Under the pieces are notes generated by a model. That model worked only from the letters and a program-made list of their open reading frames with translations. It was not told the DNA's origin and ran no database searches. Below are positions 54,391 to 64,000 of a stretch of DNA of 64,000 nt, piece after piece. The DNA comes from Acanthosepion lycidas (taxonomy: Eukaryota; Mollusca; Cephalopoda; Sepiida; Sepiidae): assembly GCA_963932145.1 (NCBI GenBank), contig OZ010586.1, positions 68,503,254 through 68,567,253 of the forward strand, given 5' to 3'. Positions within the stretch are counted from its first letter, which is position 1, and each line of letters opens with the position of its first letter. The translations under genes were made by a program, and so were the position numbers.

Positions 54391-54593
54391 GGTCCACATC
54401 CATCTAGATGGCTGTTGACCCTACAAGAAGCTTAATCTGCCCTTTGACAGGTCTTTTTTTTAACCCTGCTGTGTGTCTACCCACCCTCATCACCATCATC
54501 TTGTTGGGAGAATCGGTTGAGTTGCTGATGACTGACTATGCGGCAGATAGCATTGGGTAATATGTTATGCATTCGGAGATTGACCTGAAGCTT

Positions 54594-54935
54594 ACGGTCA
54601 TATCACGTTGAAGCACCGGTCCCGGTACGATCGCCAATCTCAAGCCTGGTCAGTACATAGATGGGTGATTGCTTGGGAATACCAGATTGGATACAAGTTT
54701 GGATGTGCAGGTGGTTCAGTAGACAACCGCTCGGAATTGGAAATCGAAGTGAACTGTGTTTCAATTCCAGTCAGGTTCGTTATATTATGCTTGGGAAAGG
54801 TTTCTCCACTCCAGCTATATGGGTTAATAGGACTTGTATCAGTAAATCCTTATTATCGCCAAAAGAAAAAATTCTTTCAATCTAAAACTATTTTCCGGCT
54901 ATAAATAACATGCCAAAGGTTGATAGGCTATAAAA
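54594..54935 (+). repeat. Composite SINE: 5S rRNA-derived head plus tRNA-like region
   Basis: GGTCATATCACGTTGAAGCA, CGGTACGATCGCC, AAGCCTGGTCAGTACATAGA and TGGGTGATTGCTTGGGAATA follow 5S rRNA order. The last part equals the 5S 3' half, with AGTACxxxGATGGGxGAxxxCxTGGGAATACC. A tRNA-like section follows (CAGTAGACAACCGCTCGG, TTTCAATTCCAG), then a tail with AAATAACATGCCAAAGGTTG. It is not an intact 5S gene. Confidence 0.8.
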
Positions 54936-54939
54936 ATGT

Positions 54940-55110
54940 GCCGATGAGGTAATGGATAATGGCTCGGAATTGTTAATCGGAGAGCAAAGTTCCAATTCCA
55001 GTTGGGTTCATTAAATACACTTACGTGCAAATGTCCATTTCATCTGATCCCAGCTTTAGTTAATTAGTAAAACTTGTATTGCGAAAGCATTATTATCTGT
55101 AAAGAATCCT
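54940..55110 (+). repeat. tRNA-derived SINE
   Basis: GATGAGGTAATGGATAATGG and AAAGTTCCAATTCCAG mark the boxes, followed by CACTTACGTGCAAATG and a tail in common with 44.7 kb. It lies directly behind another copy, so two SINEs are in tandem. Confidence 0.65.
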
Positions 55111-55560
55111 TACTATTGTTAAGAGAATCTATTTTTACAAATTAGACTTCTCCTAATTCAGTGTCATTTAGATCAAAGACTTCAAAGAAACTATGTTGTG
55201 GTCGGATGATTTTACAACGTGAAAATCTTCATCCGTGTCTTCGTATTCGTTGGTTGGCGCCAAAATTAATCGATTTGGCAGGCGAAGTCAGTTGTAGAAA
55301 TCTGCTTAAGAGCTGTCCGTTTACAACCATTCACTGACCTGATATGTAAACTATACCATAAAAACCCCAGCAACTTTCGGCTGAAGTTATATCGTGCCGC
55401 TAAGCCTTTATGTTTTTCCACCATTTTTAGTCACTGACCATAATCGCTAAAATTATAATAAAACTTTTCCGTTTGTTACTATAAAGCTTAGTTGCTCTTA
55501 TGCCATTTCCATTATATCTCTTTATCTTATTTCTTTTGTCGCCCACGTGACCCTATCTAA
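55111..55560. other. No recognised feature
   Basis: Mixed sequence without repeat or coding match. Confidence 0.35.
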
Positions 55561-55568
55561 AACTATTA

Positions 55569-55642
55569 TGTCGGTGCAAAAATAATGTCGTTTTCCCACA
55601 TATGTTACTATGTGAGAAAACGACATTATTTTTGCACCAATC
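55569..55642. mobile_element. Miniature mariner (MADE1-like)
   Basis: A 74-bp near-perfect palindrome: TCGGTGCAAAAATAATGTCG and its complement around a short centre, flanked by TA (55567-55568 and 55643-55644). The end GGTGCAAAAxTAATxxCG resembles that of Hsmar1-type mariners and their 80-bp MADE1 derivatives. No coding sequence is present. Confidence 0.85.
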
Positions 55643-55652
55643 TAATATTTTC

Positions 55653-56035
55653 TGGTTTGGTTTATCTTGTTAGGGTGTATCAACCTCAAGATTCCGACAA
55701 TACCGACAATATTCTTAGGATAGATTCGTATGAATAGTATATGTTTTAATATTTCTTTTTTTTTTTTAAATGTATTACTGGTAATATATTTTTTTTCAAA
55801 AATGTATTGCTGGTAATATTTTTTCCTTAAAAAGGTTTTGCTGGTAATTTTTTTTTTTTCCAAAATTGTGTTGCTGTAATATTTTGTCTTTTCCAAAATT
55901 TATTGCTGGTATTTTTACGATAAAAATCTATTTTTAAACTTTCATAGTGTTCTGACCTCAGTTTGGGGGTTAATTATTTGCCCATAGCTGTTACCCTAAC
56001 AAGTGGTACCACCCCGAGTCAGAGTGGACATGACT
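55653..56035 (+). repeat. Family A SINE-like repeat with expanded internal repeat
   Basis: After the head there are five units of ATGTATTGCTGGTAAT type separated by T-rich spacers (55770-55915), then CCCATAGCTGTTACCCTAAC and the CACCCCGAGTC block, cut short at about 56035, where a SINE tail (AAATAACTAGCAAAAGGTTG) follows. Confidence 0.75.
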
Positions 56036-56099
56036 ATTTTCTGGATTTTAAATAACTAGCAAAAGGTTGAGAAACTGGAGAAAACGAATCAATCAATCC

Positions 56100-57180
56100 G
56101 AATGGTCTGACATAAGAATTAATGTGAGCAATTAAAAATATATATTTACTTTTTACTGGGAGAAACAAAGGTGGGGATAAGTAAGCGGGTTTTAATTAAA
56201 TCACCAAAATTCTGGAGATACAGAAAATTTCCTGAAATAGAAGGGAAAGTGTTAGCTGCAATCAAATGATTGAAATCGCGTGAACAAATGTACGGTTCTT
56301 TCGAATTTTCGACCAATCAGGAGCAAGATGGAGTAGTTGAGATTCTGCTGCAAGGACGCATCATTTTGAAATCAAAGCTCAGGCGTTTAATTCTCTGTTG
56401 TTCATTTTTGTGAGTTAAGTAAATACTACAACAAAAGTAAAAACAAACTGCATTTAATTTAGAACAGTATTAACACCGCGTCACAGGCTCATAACAGATT
56501 AATTACAATTTTAAGCATAAGATTCATTCTGGATAAAGGTAAGAAATATAGATTGTTCTAGTTTCTACTAATGTCAGTCACTGGAAACATTCGATATTAG
56601 GGTCAGAGATGAGATATATATGTTAGCGATATCAGTATCATCCGATATGTTGTTAAATGGAAACATCTTAGCTATCACAAAAATTGTTTCTTACTTATTT
56701 GTCTTGCTGATTATCAGCTAAGTAAAGTAGCCCCCACAAGGTATCATGACAAACGATCCTGAGGGTCACCGAATGTAGCCAGACCTTGATGAATTATATT
56801 TTTAAACAAAGACAAAAACAATGTTCTCTAAAAGACAGTGATCATTACGACAGAGATACCCAGGCTAAGGCACAAAGTATGACAACCTTGCAGCGACACA
56901 AAAGGGGAGACATGCTTGTGAGACTGTTCATCACCACGTCACTTCATCTCTGTCTCGCTCGTCTGCAACACCACGTTACAACCGGAATAAAATTTTCTTA
57001 GTGCTGCAAAAGCCTCATGGGATTATTTCGTGGGTGACGATCTGGCCAAAGATTTATTCTTAAGCCGCAGGTGCTCGACTGGAAGAAGCTGCACCCTGAG
57101 AACGAACCTGGTGTCTGGTTTGATCTGTAACGCCACAATGTCCTGAGTCACAAAACATGTACAATTCTCCAGACTAGCAG
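56100..57180. other. No recognised gene
   Basis: AT-rich to about 56700, then a less AT-rich part. A 71-codon frame at 56786-57001 has no recognised domain. Confidence 0.35.
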
Positions 57181-57640
57181 CGACTATTGATTTCATTTAA
57201 TAATAGCTGGCTACACCTTTTCGACCACACCCATCTACTAGGGCTAGACACTCGCTGTTACAGACCCCCTTGCTCAGGCATATTTGTATTTGTTCTACAC
57301 CCACATAGCACACCTATTGTTTATACTATGATTATGCTGAGTAAATCTTAATTATTGTTAAAGTGGTCACTAGTTTGACAAGGTCAGTATGCTGAAATCC
57401 TCGGTCACGATGACTTCGTGCTAGTCAACTATCAACGGCTTTCGAAAAGTTCCGTCTACCAAGTTTTCCTAAGGCTTGGATCAACCATTAGCACGGTGTT
57501 CAGGCATATTATGACAGTGCTGCACGCTGGGATCACCTTTCCATTTCGATATCATTCGAGGATTCCGCTCTGAAAAAATTTAAAATGGTAAAATTCGAAA
57601 CCTGATTTCATGGTCGGAAAGCGAACGCGAGTTGCTGTAG
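57180..57640 (-). repeat. Family C SINE, diverged
   Basis: TTGCTCAGGCATATTTGTAT, ACACCCACATAGCAC, CTCGGTCACGATGACTTCGT and TTTCATGGTCGGAAAGCGAA match the family C copy at 35.2-35.6 kb in order. The tRNA-like head on the minus strand is damaged. Confidence 0.7.
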
Positions 57641-58735
57641 TTAAATAAAAATAGTGGTTTTGAATAATGATTTTCAAACCTGAACCTCTCCATTTGAAGG
57701 ATTGGTGCAAGAAAATGTTCCTAAGTCCGTTTTCCCAATTTGGTTTTTTCCAAGACGAAGGTAAATGGTAAATTGTGCTGAGATGACATGACTTTCTATC
57801 GAAGACTTTGTATCGATTCTTCCCATTTATCTGATAATTGGCAACAACCTCTGGGAATTTTTCTCTCTTGATCGCATTATAACGATGATGTCAATTATGG
57901 ACGAGCATTTGTCGAGTCTCGTTTGTACACAATGGTGATGATGACCGTGGAACTTTTCTCATGGTAGTATGTAAGTTCATTGTAATGATGATCGTAAGAT
58001 CCAAACAATTCTGCAAACAAGAACATTTCGAAGGAAATCACGTGCAGAACCAACATAACTATATATGCAATTCTTTTCTTTTTTGTGCGTGTAGCGGCCA
58101 TGATCTAAAAAAAACAACTTTGTAGCGTTTTGCAGAAGGTGGCGTCTGAACACGTGATTTAGTTTCCTACGTGATTGAAATTTGTTACATGGATTCATAT
58201 TCTAAAAGGTGTCATTTCAATGCATCTTTCTATACGATTTGTGTGAGGATTGCGAAAGTTAAATGTTTTTTTATGTTCAAAGTCAAAATGGAGGAAAACG
58301 AGACTTAAGTCGTAAACTTGAGAATTCGCTGAATGTGACCAAACCCAGATAAAATTACCGGATGTTTATAAAGATATAAAGAATAGGGAGAAGGGAATTA
58401 GAATTGCCGTAGCTGAATTTAGGTCTCAGTTGACCGATTCAATGCTTCCGTTCGTTAACTGTTAGGTCACCCATATTTACCGGTTAAGTGTAGCAAAACC
58501 ATAATTTCTGGAACTATCCTGGAATTTGATATCAGTTCAAAAATATTCTAAGAAAATCATAATACTTATAACAAAAGCAACAATAATCTGTTGCCCCTGC
58601 TGATAAAATTCAGCATCTTTGAAGACAATCAGAATATTTAGCCGGTACAAAAGAACTACAAAGAGTTGGTGTCACCAAGTTTCTTCCAAAAAAAACGTAT
58701 TCTTGTATAAATAGTAAAACAGCGGCTTTTAAAAC
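57641..58735. other. No recognised feature
   Basis: Mixed AT-rich sequence; open frames are short. Confidence 0.35.
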
Positions 58736-58978
58736 TTGAGCAGCGAAAAGGATGCAAAGCAAATAAGATATTTAATCGAAAAATACCCAAAACATTTCAA
58801 GAAACTATTCAAACTGATAGATAGTGTTTCTCAAGATAATAACGAGGAAATGCTCCAATACATCACACAAACTTATTTCAGTTCTATGTGTTATTCAGAA
58901 TGTCAGCCTCGTTTTTGTTACTTCCATCACAGCATATCCGACTTTGATTTTTTTAATTCAACCCAAGGAAAGCAATAA
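58736..58978 (+). CDS. Hypothetical 80-codon open frame
   Basis: It begins with MSSEKDAKQIRYLIEKYPKH, continues with KKLFKLIDSVSQDNNEEML, and ends at TAA at 58976. It has balanced amino-acid use, no simple repeats and no match to the LINE, Penelope-like or transposase families here. The charged N-terminal half would be helical. No promoter or splice sites were evident. It may be a small exon, a retrocopy fragment, or chance. Confidence 0.2.
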   Translation: MSSEKDAKQIRYLIEKYPKHFKKLFKLIDSVSQDNNEEMLQYITQTYFSSMCYSECQPRFCYFHHSISDFDFFNSTQGKQ

Positions 58979-59129
58979 AGAGGCGAAGGTTTACTGAGTG
59001 TGAAGGAACAAGAGAAAAAGAAAAACATTAATATTGTTATATAGGAATAAAGTGTCGCTGCCGACACTGGAGATTGAACACAAATCAACAGAGAGCAAAC
59101 GCAGGTGATCCCATTTTGAATAAGTAGAT

Positions 59130-59560
59130 CTAGTCTATAGTCGCTTTCTCCTAGACGTGCCGTGGCTTCCCTCTGTCTCTTCTATAAGTATTTTCATGGC
59201 AATTGTTCCGACGTGATGCTTTCTCTGGTCCCTAGATTGCATGAATTTAAGCGAGCTGCTAGTTTGGCACACCGGTTCCACCATTTCACTGTCAAAACGG
59301 TTAAATATAACCGTCTCTTCTACTCAAACAGTTTCTTCTTTCGCACTTTCCGTCCGTGGAATTCTCTTCCTCTTACTTGCTTCCCTGATAACTATAATCT
59401 TCAAATATTCAAGTGTAATGTCAATCGACATCTTCTGATACCTTGATCTTGTTCCCCGTCCTTCTCTGTATCCTCTCCCCAAACACGCGTCTTCACTCTT
59501 GTTCTCTACCCTCTGTAAACCCTTGCGTGCTAGTGGCACTCCCGCCTTGCTTGGGGTGAA
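59130..59560 (+). pseudogene. Jockey/CR1-like LINE reverse transcriptase C-terminus
   Basis: A 94-codon frame reads ASLCLFYKYFHGNCSDVMLS, HEFKRAASLAHRFHHFTVKT, LFYSNSFFFRTFRPWNSLPL and KCNVNRHLLIP, ending close to the true C-terminus, with a CTTGCTTGGGGTGAAATACT tail. It is well preserved but lacks all upstream domains. Confidence 0.9.
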
Positions 59561-59837
59561 ATACTTTAAAAAAAGATCACGTGATGGTAAAAGAAATGTA
59601 TATATGGGAATTAGCGTGGCGACTATGTGATCACTATACGGATCACTATTTGATGGTTACTATTCGAGCGAGCATTATCGAGCAAGTACTATTAGTGCGA
59701 GTGTTATTCGAAGGCGTCTGATACCAGTATTGGTTAACGGCGTTACTATACTTGCATCGGCGTTTATGAAGTCTCTACTGCGACGAGCATTACGAAAGTG
59801 ATAACGAGTATTAGTTGACATCAGGAAAAGTATTTAT

Positions 59838-60176
59838 ACTATTTACATTATTCGGACTATTGTTCTCATCTCTATTTACATTGTTCGGACTATTATCCTC
59901 ATCTTTATTGTTCACAGCAGAGGTGAACAAAGACTTGGAGTGTTGAGTTACTAAATGGAATTAAATGAAACTGAGATAGCCAGAAAATGCATGGCGTGTG
60001 GAAATAGAACAATCTACCATTTGACAAAGGATTCGGTTCGAAATTCCAACGTATATCACTTGAAGAAGGCCGGGTCGTACAACGGCCGAAACGTCGTGAA
60101 TATGACAATAACGATGAGGACAATAGTCCGAACAGTGTAAATAGTGTAAATATTTCAAATACCTCATCTCAGAAAG
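59838..60176 (+). repeat. Family B SINE, cut by an LTR (left part)
   Basis: Core CTTGAAGAAGGCCGGGTCGT and ACGGCCGAAACGTCGTGAAT, tail TACCTCATCTCAGAAAG. The last bases (AATATAGACAGGTATTA) resume at 60645. At 59838-59910 two inverted scraps of the same family precede it. Confidence 0.8.
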
Positions 60177-60641
60177 TGTTATGGTCCAGGTTAGGACCAA
60201 GGAAGAACAACACGAACACAAGAGTAGAAATAACGAAGGTATATTACATGAAATAATAATACAAGATGTGGAAGGTGTTAGTATGACTGTCAGTCTGGTT
60301 TGGAGTGAACTACTATCGGCTCGACTCGATTCGATATTTACTTGCCCACCCACGAGGGAAAATGTGGCACAAGGCCGAGTTTTACGTGGGTTTTCCGAGC
60401 CCGTAGGCTCGGCCAAAAAATGCCCGTAGAAACTGTAAAAACAGAATCGGGTTGGCCAACCTCTCCGAACAAGACTCTACCCTTCGGCGGAGCCTCGTCC
60501 GGGTTCCTCTCTGTTCAGAGGCAGAGAGTTTGACCGTCAAGCCGAGAAGCTTAGCTTGATTCGACTCTCTCTCTTGAGAGGCGTAGTATACATAGTGTTA
60601 GGAAGAGTTAATTCTGTAGTTATAGGTAAGGGTCCATGACA
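60177..60641 (+). mobile_element. Solo LTR (family D), one module, 465 bp
   Basis: The block runs from TGTTATGGTCC to GGGTCCATGACA, so the ends are inverted over about 12 bases with two mismatches. It is flanked by GAAAG and GAAAT. The intact SINE at 39.88 kb shows GAAAT once at this position. One family D module lies at about 60347-60580, with GAGCCCGTAGGCTCGG at 60399. There is no internal coding region. Confidence 0.85.
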
Positions 60642-60659
60642 GAAATATAGACAGGTATT

Positions 60660-60850
60660 AATAAGGAGAGAGAACAATAAATGAACAGGAATTAAGAAGA
60701 GACTAGATGATGATTGACACTGAATTTAAATTTTTGAAGAGCAAAGTTGAGTGGTAAGCAAAAGTCCGAAAGTGAGACAAAGAAAACTGTTAGCACAGAA
60801 CTTACGGTGATATTTTGCCATTTCAGCTGAAAAATGAAAAGTTGGGATCA
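60660..60850 (-). pseudogene. Jockey/CR1-like LINE C-terminal fragment
   Basis: TTGAAGAGCAAAGTTGAGTG and AACTGTTAGCACAGAACTTA match the plus strand of the LINE at 30.3 and 43.1 kb. Confidence 0.75.
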
Positions 60851-60959
60851 AAACAACAAAGATGAAGATATACTTTGATTCATTATATTTATTCCAGCAA
60901 TAGTTCCTATCTTGAATAGTACAGATTTTCATCATAAGTAGCATTTATCAGATGCGGGC

Positions 60960-61080
60960 AATTTAATGAGGTCTGCAATATATTTAGTGCATTGTAAAAG
61001 TCTACGCCATCTTGAAAACTGGACGTATTTTGTTTATTTTGATAGGGACAATTAAAATTTTAAACTCCAATACTTTGTTT
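60960..61080. other. No recognised feature
   Basis: AT-rich spacer before a MITE. Confidence 0.3.
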
Positions 61081-61081
61081 T

Positions 61082-61213
61082 AATAAGCAGATCTATCACA
61101 CTTTTATTTAATACACAAAATACATTTGAAAAATTTAAAACTGATTCTTAAACAAAGATAATTTTGAAAAATGTCTTGGAATGTCAAAGGAAAGTGTGAT
61201 GGATCTGCTTATT
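61082..61213. mobile_element. MITE, 132 bp, 23-bp inverted ends
   Basis: AATAAGCAGATCTATCACAC with its complement at 61194-61213 forms arms with one mismatch in 23. The centre is AT-rich and non-coding. The flanks suggest a TA or TAA/TTA target but cannot settle it. Confidence 0.85.
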
Positions 61214-61559
61214 ATTTAACAATCAATGGAATTGAAAAAATGTGTTGTTCCCTGTTAAATTATACAAAATATATAGACTTTTGCAAGCCACTGTACGCAT
61301 ACCCATGAATACACAATAGGATTAAAATCTAGCGAGCGCCGTGTGTATGGAAGTGAATATAAAGTTAATAGCCATAAATTACAAACAACTACCTCATAAG
61401 ATTCAGCAATTTTCAGTTGAATAACAGCAATTACAAGATGTGTCATTGCGTCTACACGGTTCTGGAATCTTTGTGCTGGTGTATCTGTTCCTATGTAGAC
61501 ATTTATGTAGATTACACTATCATTTACTCCTGTCTCAATAGCAAATCCGTTAGAACTGA

Positions 61560-62380
61560 CGAAGTTAATCTGTCTTCTGCTCTTGAAAAGGACATCCCAA
61601 TCAGTGGTTAACTGGGGCAAGAAATGGCTTGTAAATTTGAATGCCTCCAAAGCGAAACTCCTCTCGTTTAACCATCATAGAGAACCTTTTCTGCCCGCTA
61701 TCGACATGGCTGATGCTATACTTCTGGAGAGCAACACTTCTTGGTCTCACGTTTTCAACTGACTTGAAGTAGAATGACTACATCGGATCAATAGCTGCAT
61801 CTACTGCAAGGAAAGTTGGGCCACTGTGCCGTGCCAAATGGTTTTTCGCGTCAGAATGCATCTTGTACATTTACAAATCTACCATTCAGCCGTGCATTGA
61901 ATATTGTTAGCATACCTGGTCTGGTGCTCCTGCTATTCATCTCAGGGTTCTTAACAAAATCCAAAAAAGGATCTGCAGTGTAATCGATCCTGGCATCTCA
62001 ACTTCATTTTCTCACCGACGTGACGTGGCATTCCCCTATCTTTTCTACAAATATTTTCATGGCATCTGCTTTGAATTTAAACGCGTTACTAGATTGGCAT
62101 CTAGGTCCCACTCTTTTTCTGTTTAAATAGATAAATGTAATCATTTCTACTCTAACAGTTTCTTTTCTCGCACTTCCCACTTGTTGGAACTAACTTCCGT
62201 TTACTAACTTCCCTGAAAAATGCAATCTTCGAAGATTTAAATGCAACGTCAATCAATCACCATCTTCTTGAATCCCGTTCATCAGTTATCCTTTCCCCGA
62301 TCCCCCTCCCTATATACAGTCATTTCTCTCGCTTTCACTCTCTGTAACTCCTGAGACTAGTGGAATTCTGCCCGTAATTG
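61560..62380 (+). pseudogene. Jockey/CR1-like LINE reverse transcriptase C-terminal part
   Basis: Order of landmarks: LEKDIPISGxLGQEMACKF-type codons with VNWGKKWLVNLNASKAKL in the alternative frame, ARKVGPLCRAKWFF, VLNKIQKRICSVIDPGIS, FYKYFHGICF and LQRQSITIFLNPV-like codons. There are several shifts. It is the same segment as the 4.0-kb copy. Confidence 0.85.
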
Positions 62381-62483
62381 ATTTGGTTCTGTTGGATGCA
62401 CATACAGTGAACTTAGTAAGGTCTGCAATATGCACCATACATACACAAATGGGTTTAAATTATTATCAATGATATAGGAGCAA

Positions 62484-62505
62484 GAAGAGAGAGAGAGAGA
62501 GATGA
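62484..62505. repeat. (GA)n at an RTE 5' junction
   Basis: An AG run replaces the codons just before DDTVLIADT, where the RTE copy begins. Confidence 0.85.
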
Positions 62506-63260
62506 CACAGTACTGATTGCAGACACAGGAAAACAAATTGCAAAATCTCCTACAGAAGGTAGCGACGGACAGTGAGAAGAAAGGACTAAGCATAAACTAC
62601 AAGACAGAGTGCATGATCGTAAGATACGATTTGAAGGTTGGGAACACTAGAATCAAGCAGACGCGGAAGTTTAAATATCTAGGAAGCGTCTAGTACGGTA
62701 AGTGTGACACTGAGATCCGTATCCGTACTGGGGTGGCCAAAGACACATGCCAAAAGCTGGGCAGAGTAATGCGAGACAGGAGGATTTCTTTGGTAACAAA
62801 GAAAAGAATACTGAACTCTTACGTGACATCTGTTCTTCTCTAGGGCAGCGAATGTTGGACGATTTCCTCAAAGATTAAGAACAGACTCGAGTCGGCAGAA
62901 ATGTGGTTCTACAGAAGGATGTTAAGGATATCATGGTCCGTGCATGTGAGCAACGATGAGGTCATACAGAGGTTGTAAGCAAGGAGGGGGCTTATACTTA
63001 ATATCAGGAAGAAGCAGCTGAAGTTTATTGGACACATAATGAGGAAGGAAGGTCTGGAGAATCTGATACTCACGGATCGAATAGAGGGAAAGAGAGACAA
63101 GGGAAAACAACGCGTGACATATCTGGCGGACATAAGCAAGTGGATGACAGAACATGAGCTGGGGGAGGAAGCAGAGGGAAGGTACTTGTTGAGAGCTGCA
63201 AGGGATAGATGGAGGTGGAGAGCCATGATCGCCTACGTCCTAAAAGGACGTGACCCATAA
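62500..63260 (+). pseudogene. RTE-like LINE reverse transcriptase C-terminal part, best-preserved copy
   Basis: From DDTVLIADT (the end of the YADD palm motif) one frameshift leads into a single frame of over 220 codons ending at TAA 63258. It passes KTECMIV, YLGSV, CDTEIRIRTGVAKDTCQKLG, KKRILNSYVTSVLL, MWFYRRMLRISWSVHVSNDE, KKQLKFIGHIMRKEGLENL and AMIAYVLKGRDP. Only three stops interrupt it (62691, 62841 and 62976). It encodes the connection and C-terminal region only; the endonuclease and palm core are lost. It is probably the youngest RTE copy here. Confidence 0.93.
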
Positions 63261-63353
63261 AAGTGTATCAACGTGTATCAACGCCATCATCATAAAAGAG
63301 GCGATCAGCAAAGAAAGAATTCAATTATTGGATGCGAGAGAAAGCCGACAACG

Positions 63354-63905
63354 ACTTTCGTTCACTTTTCGTTTTTCTTTTCAAAATAATGCTTTTCATC
63401 CTTCTACGCATTTGATACTCTTGCCGTATGTTTTCTAAGATCGTTTCGCGTTTAAACTGTTCTCTGTGCAAGTTTTTGTCTAATTTTCTAACATATTATA
63501 AAATGACCCGTTCAGTCTCCGGAGTGATTGTTCTCATTTCGCTACCCTTGCTTCTTTTCTTCATTTATATACCGTGTCCTTTCAGAACGTGTGAGATCAT
63601 GGCTCTCCACAACTTCCTATCTTTTGTAGCTCTTAGCAATGTTTGCTTTTTTACTATCTCCTACTCTCTGTCCTGCCATCTATATTTACAAGCTTGCTAA
63701 GTAGGTTACTCACTGTTTACCTCTGGCCTTCTTACCTTCCATATGTCCTGAGAATGTCAAATTCTCCAAGCCCACTTTCCTCATTATGTGTCCTAGGAAT
63801 TTCTCTTTCTGATTCTAAAAATAAGTGTCCTTTTCTTGTTTCCATTTTCCTTGAAAGTTTTCTTCTCGTCCTGGGTATAACGATAAACTACATCAGGCAG
63901 CAAAG
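63354..63905 (-). pseudogene. RTE-like LINE C-terminus with long 3' UTR
   Basis: Minus-strand copy with AGAACGTGTGAGATCATGGC, CTCCACAACTTCCTATC and ATGTGTCCTAGGAATTTCTC as complements of the terminal codons. Bases 63354-63482 match 7012-7140 and probably are 3' UTR. It faces the plus-strand copy at 62500-63260 tail to tail. Confidence 0.75.
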
Positions 63906-64000
63906 TCGCTGATCGGGAGGTTTTGAAGAGCATGGAACTAATTGCTGTTGCTTCCAGGTCTTAGTGATGAAATCAAAGAAATTCTCTCTCTTCTTGTAAT

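Noticed and set aside
54594-54700. A possible 5S rRNA gene
   Set aside because: Only parts match and a tRNA-like region and SINE tail follow, so it is a SINE head.

Overview
This window looks like repeat-rich intergenic or intronic DNA from an animal, most likely a mollusc and plausibly a cephalopod such as an octopus. It is AT-rich and full of (TA)n, CTAT and (AC)n microsatellites. It carries many broken copies of two non-LTR retrotransposon types: a Jockey/CR1-like reverse transcriptase, and an RTE-like one whose end resembles proteins common in octopus annotations. There are also Penelope-like elements with GIY-YIG endonucleases, tRNA- and 5S-derived SINEs, Tc1/mariner, pogo and piggyBac-type DNA elements, and several solo LTRs. 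The species call is an inference from memory of such families; no search was run. No complete host gene, rRNA gene, functional tRNA gene or CRISPR array was seen. The only host-gene hint is a short start exon with a good splice donor near 9.9 kb.

Layout. 0-9.5 kb: a pogo-like end, a SINE-like repeat, inverted-repeat elements, and LINE pieces on both strands. 9.6-11.9 kb: the quietest stretch, with the candidate first exon. 12-16 kb: RTE-like LINE remains cut by a 1.2 kb solo LTR that holds four tandem ~235-bp hairpin-rich modules, then a three-layer SINE nest. 16-25 kb: LINEs, a Tc1 transposase relic, and a Penelope-like element split by a piggyBac-type MITE. 25-28 kb: a CTAT/TA satellite block and two more Penelope-like fragments. 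28-35 kb: MITEs, a Tc1 element with IR/DR-like ends, LINE pieces, and a Penelope-like element split by a TA-flanked MITE and bracketed by inverted terminal segments. 35-40 kb: two copies of a ~0.7 kb segment, RTE pieces and SINEs. 41-44 kb: two LINE copies each cut by a solo LTR with a perfect 5-bp target duplication. 44-48 kb: 5S/tRNA SINEs, a purine-rich minisatellite and an RTE copy. 48-52 kb: a pogo-like relic, a second piggyBac-type MITE, and an 834-bp DDE transposon whose inverted ends are arrays of a ~21-bp repeat. 52-64 kb: another solo LTR, RTE copies, SINEs, an 80-bp-class mariner miniature, a SINE split by a fifth solo LTR, and the best-kept RTE copy.

The elements do not form a pathway. 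Their value is the nesting: at least seven insertions can be undone to the base, because the interrupted family resumes right after one copy of the target duplication. This gives a relative order: LINE, Penelope-like and SINE copies first, then LTR elements and MITEs.
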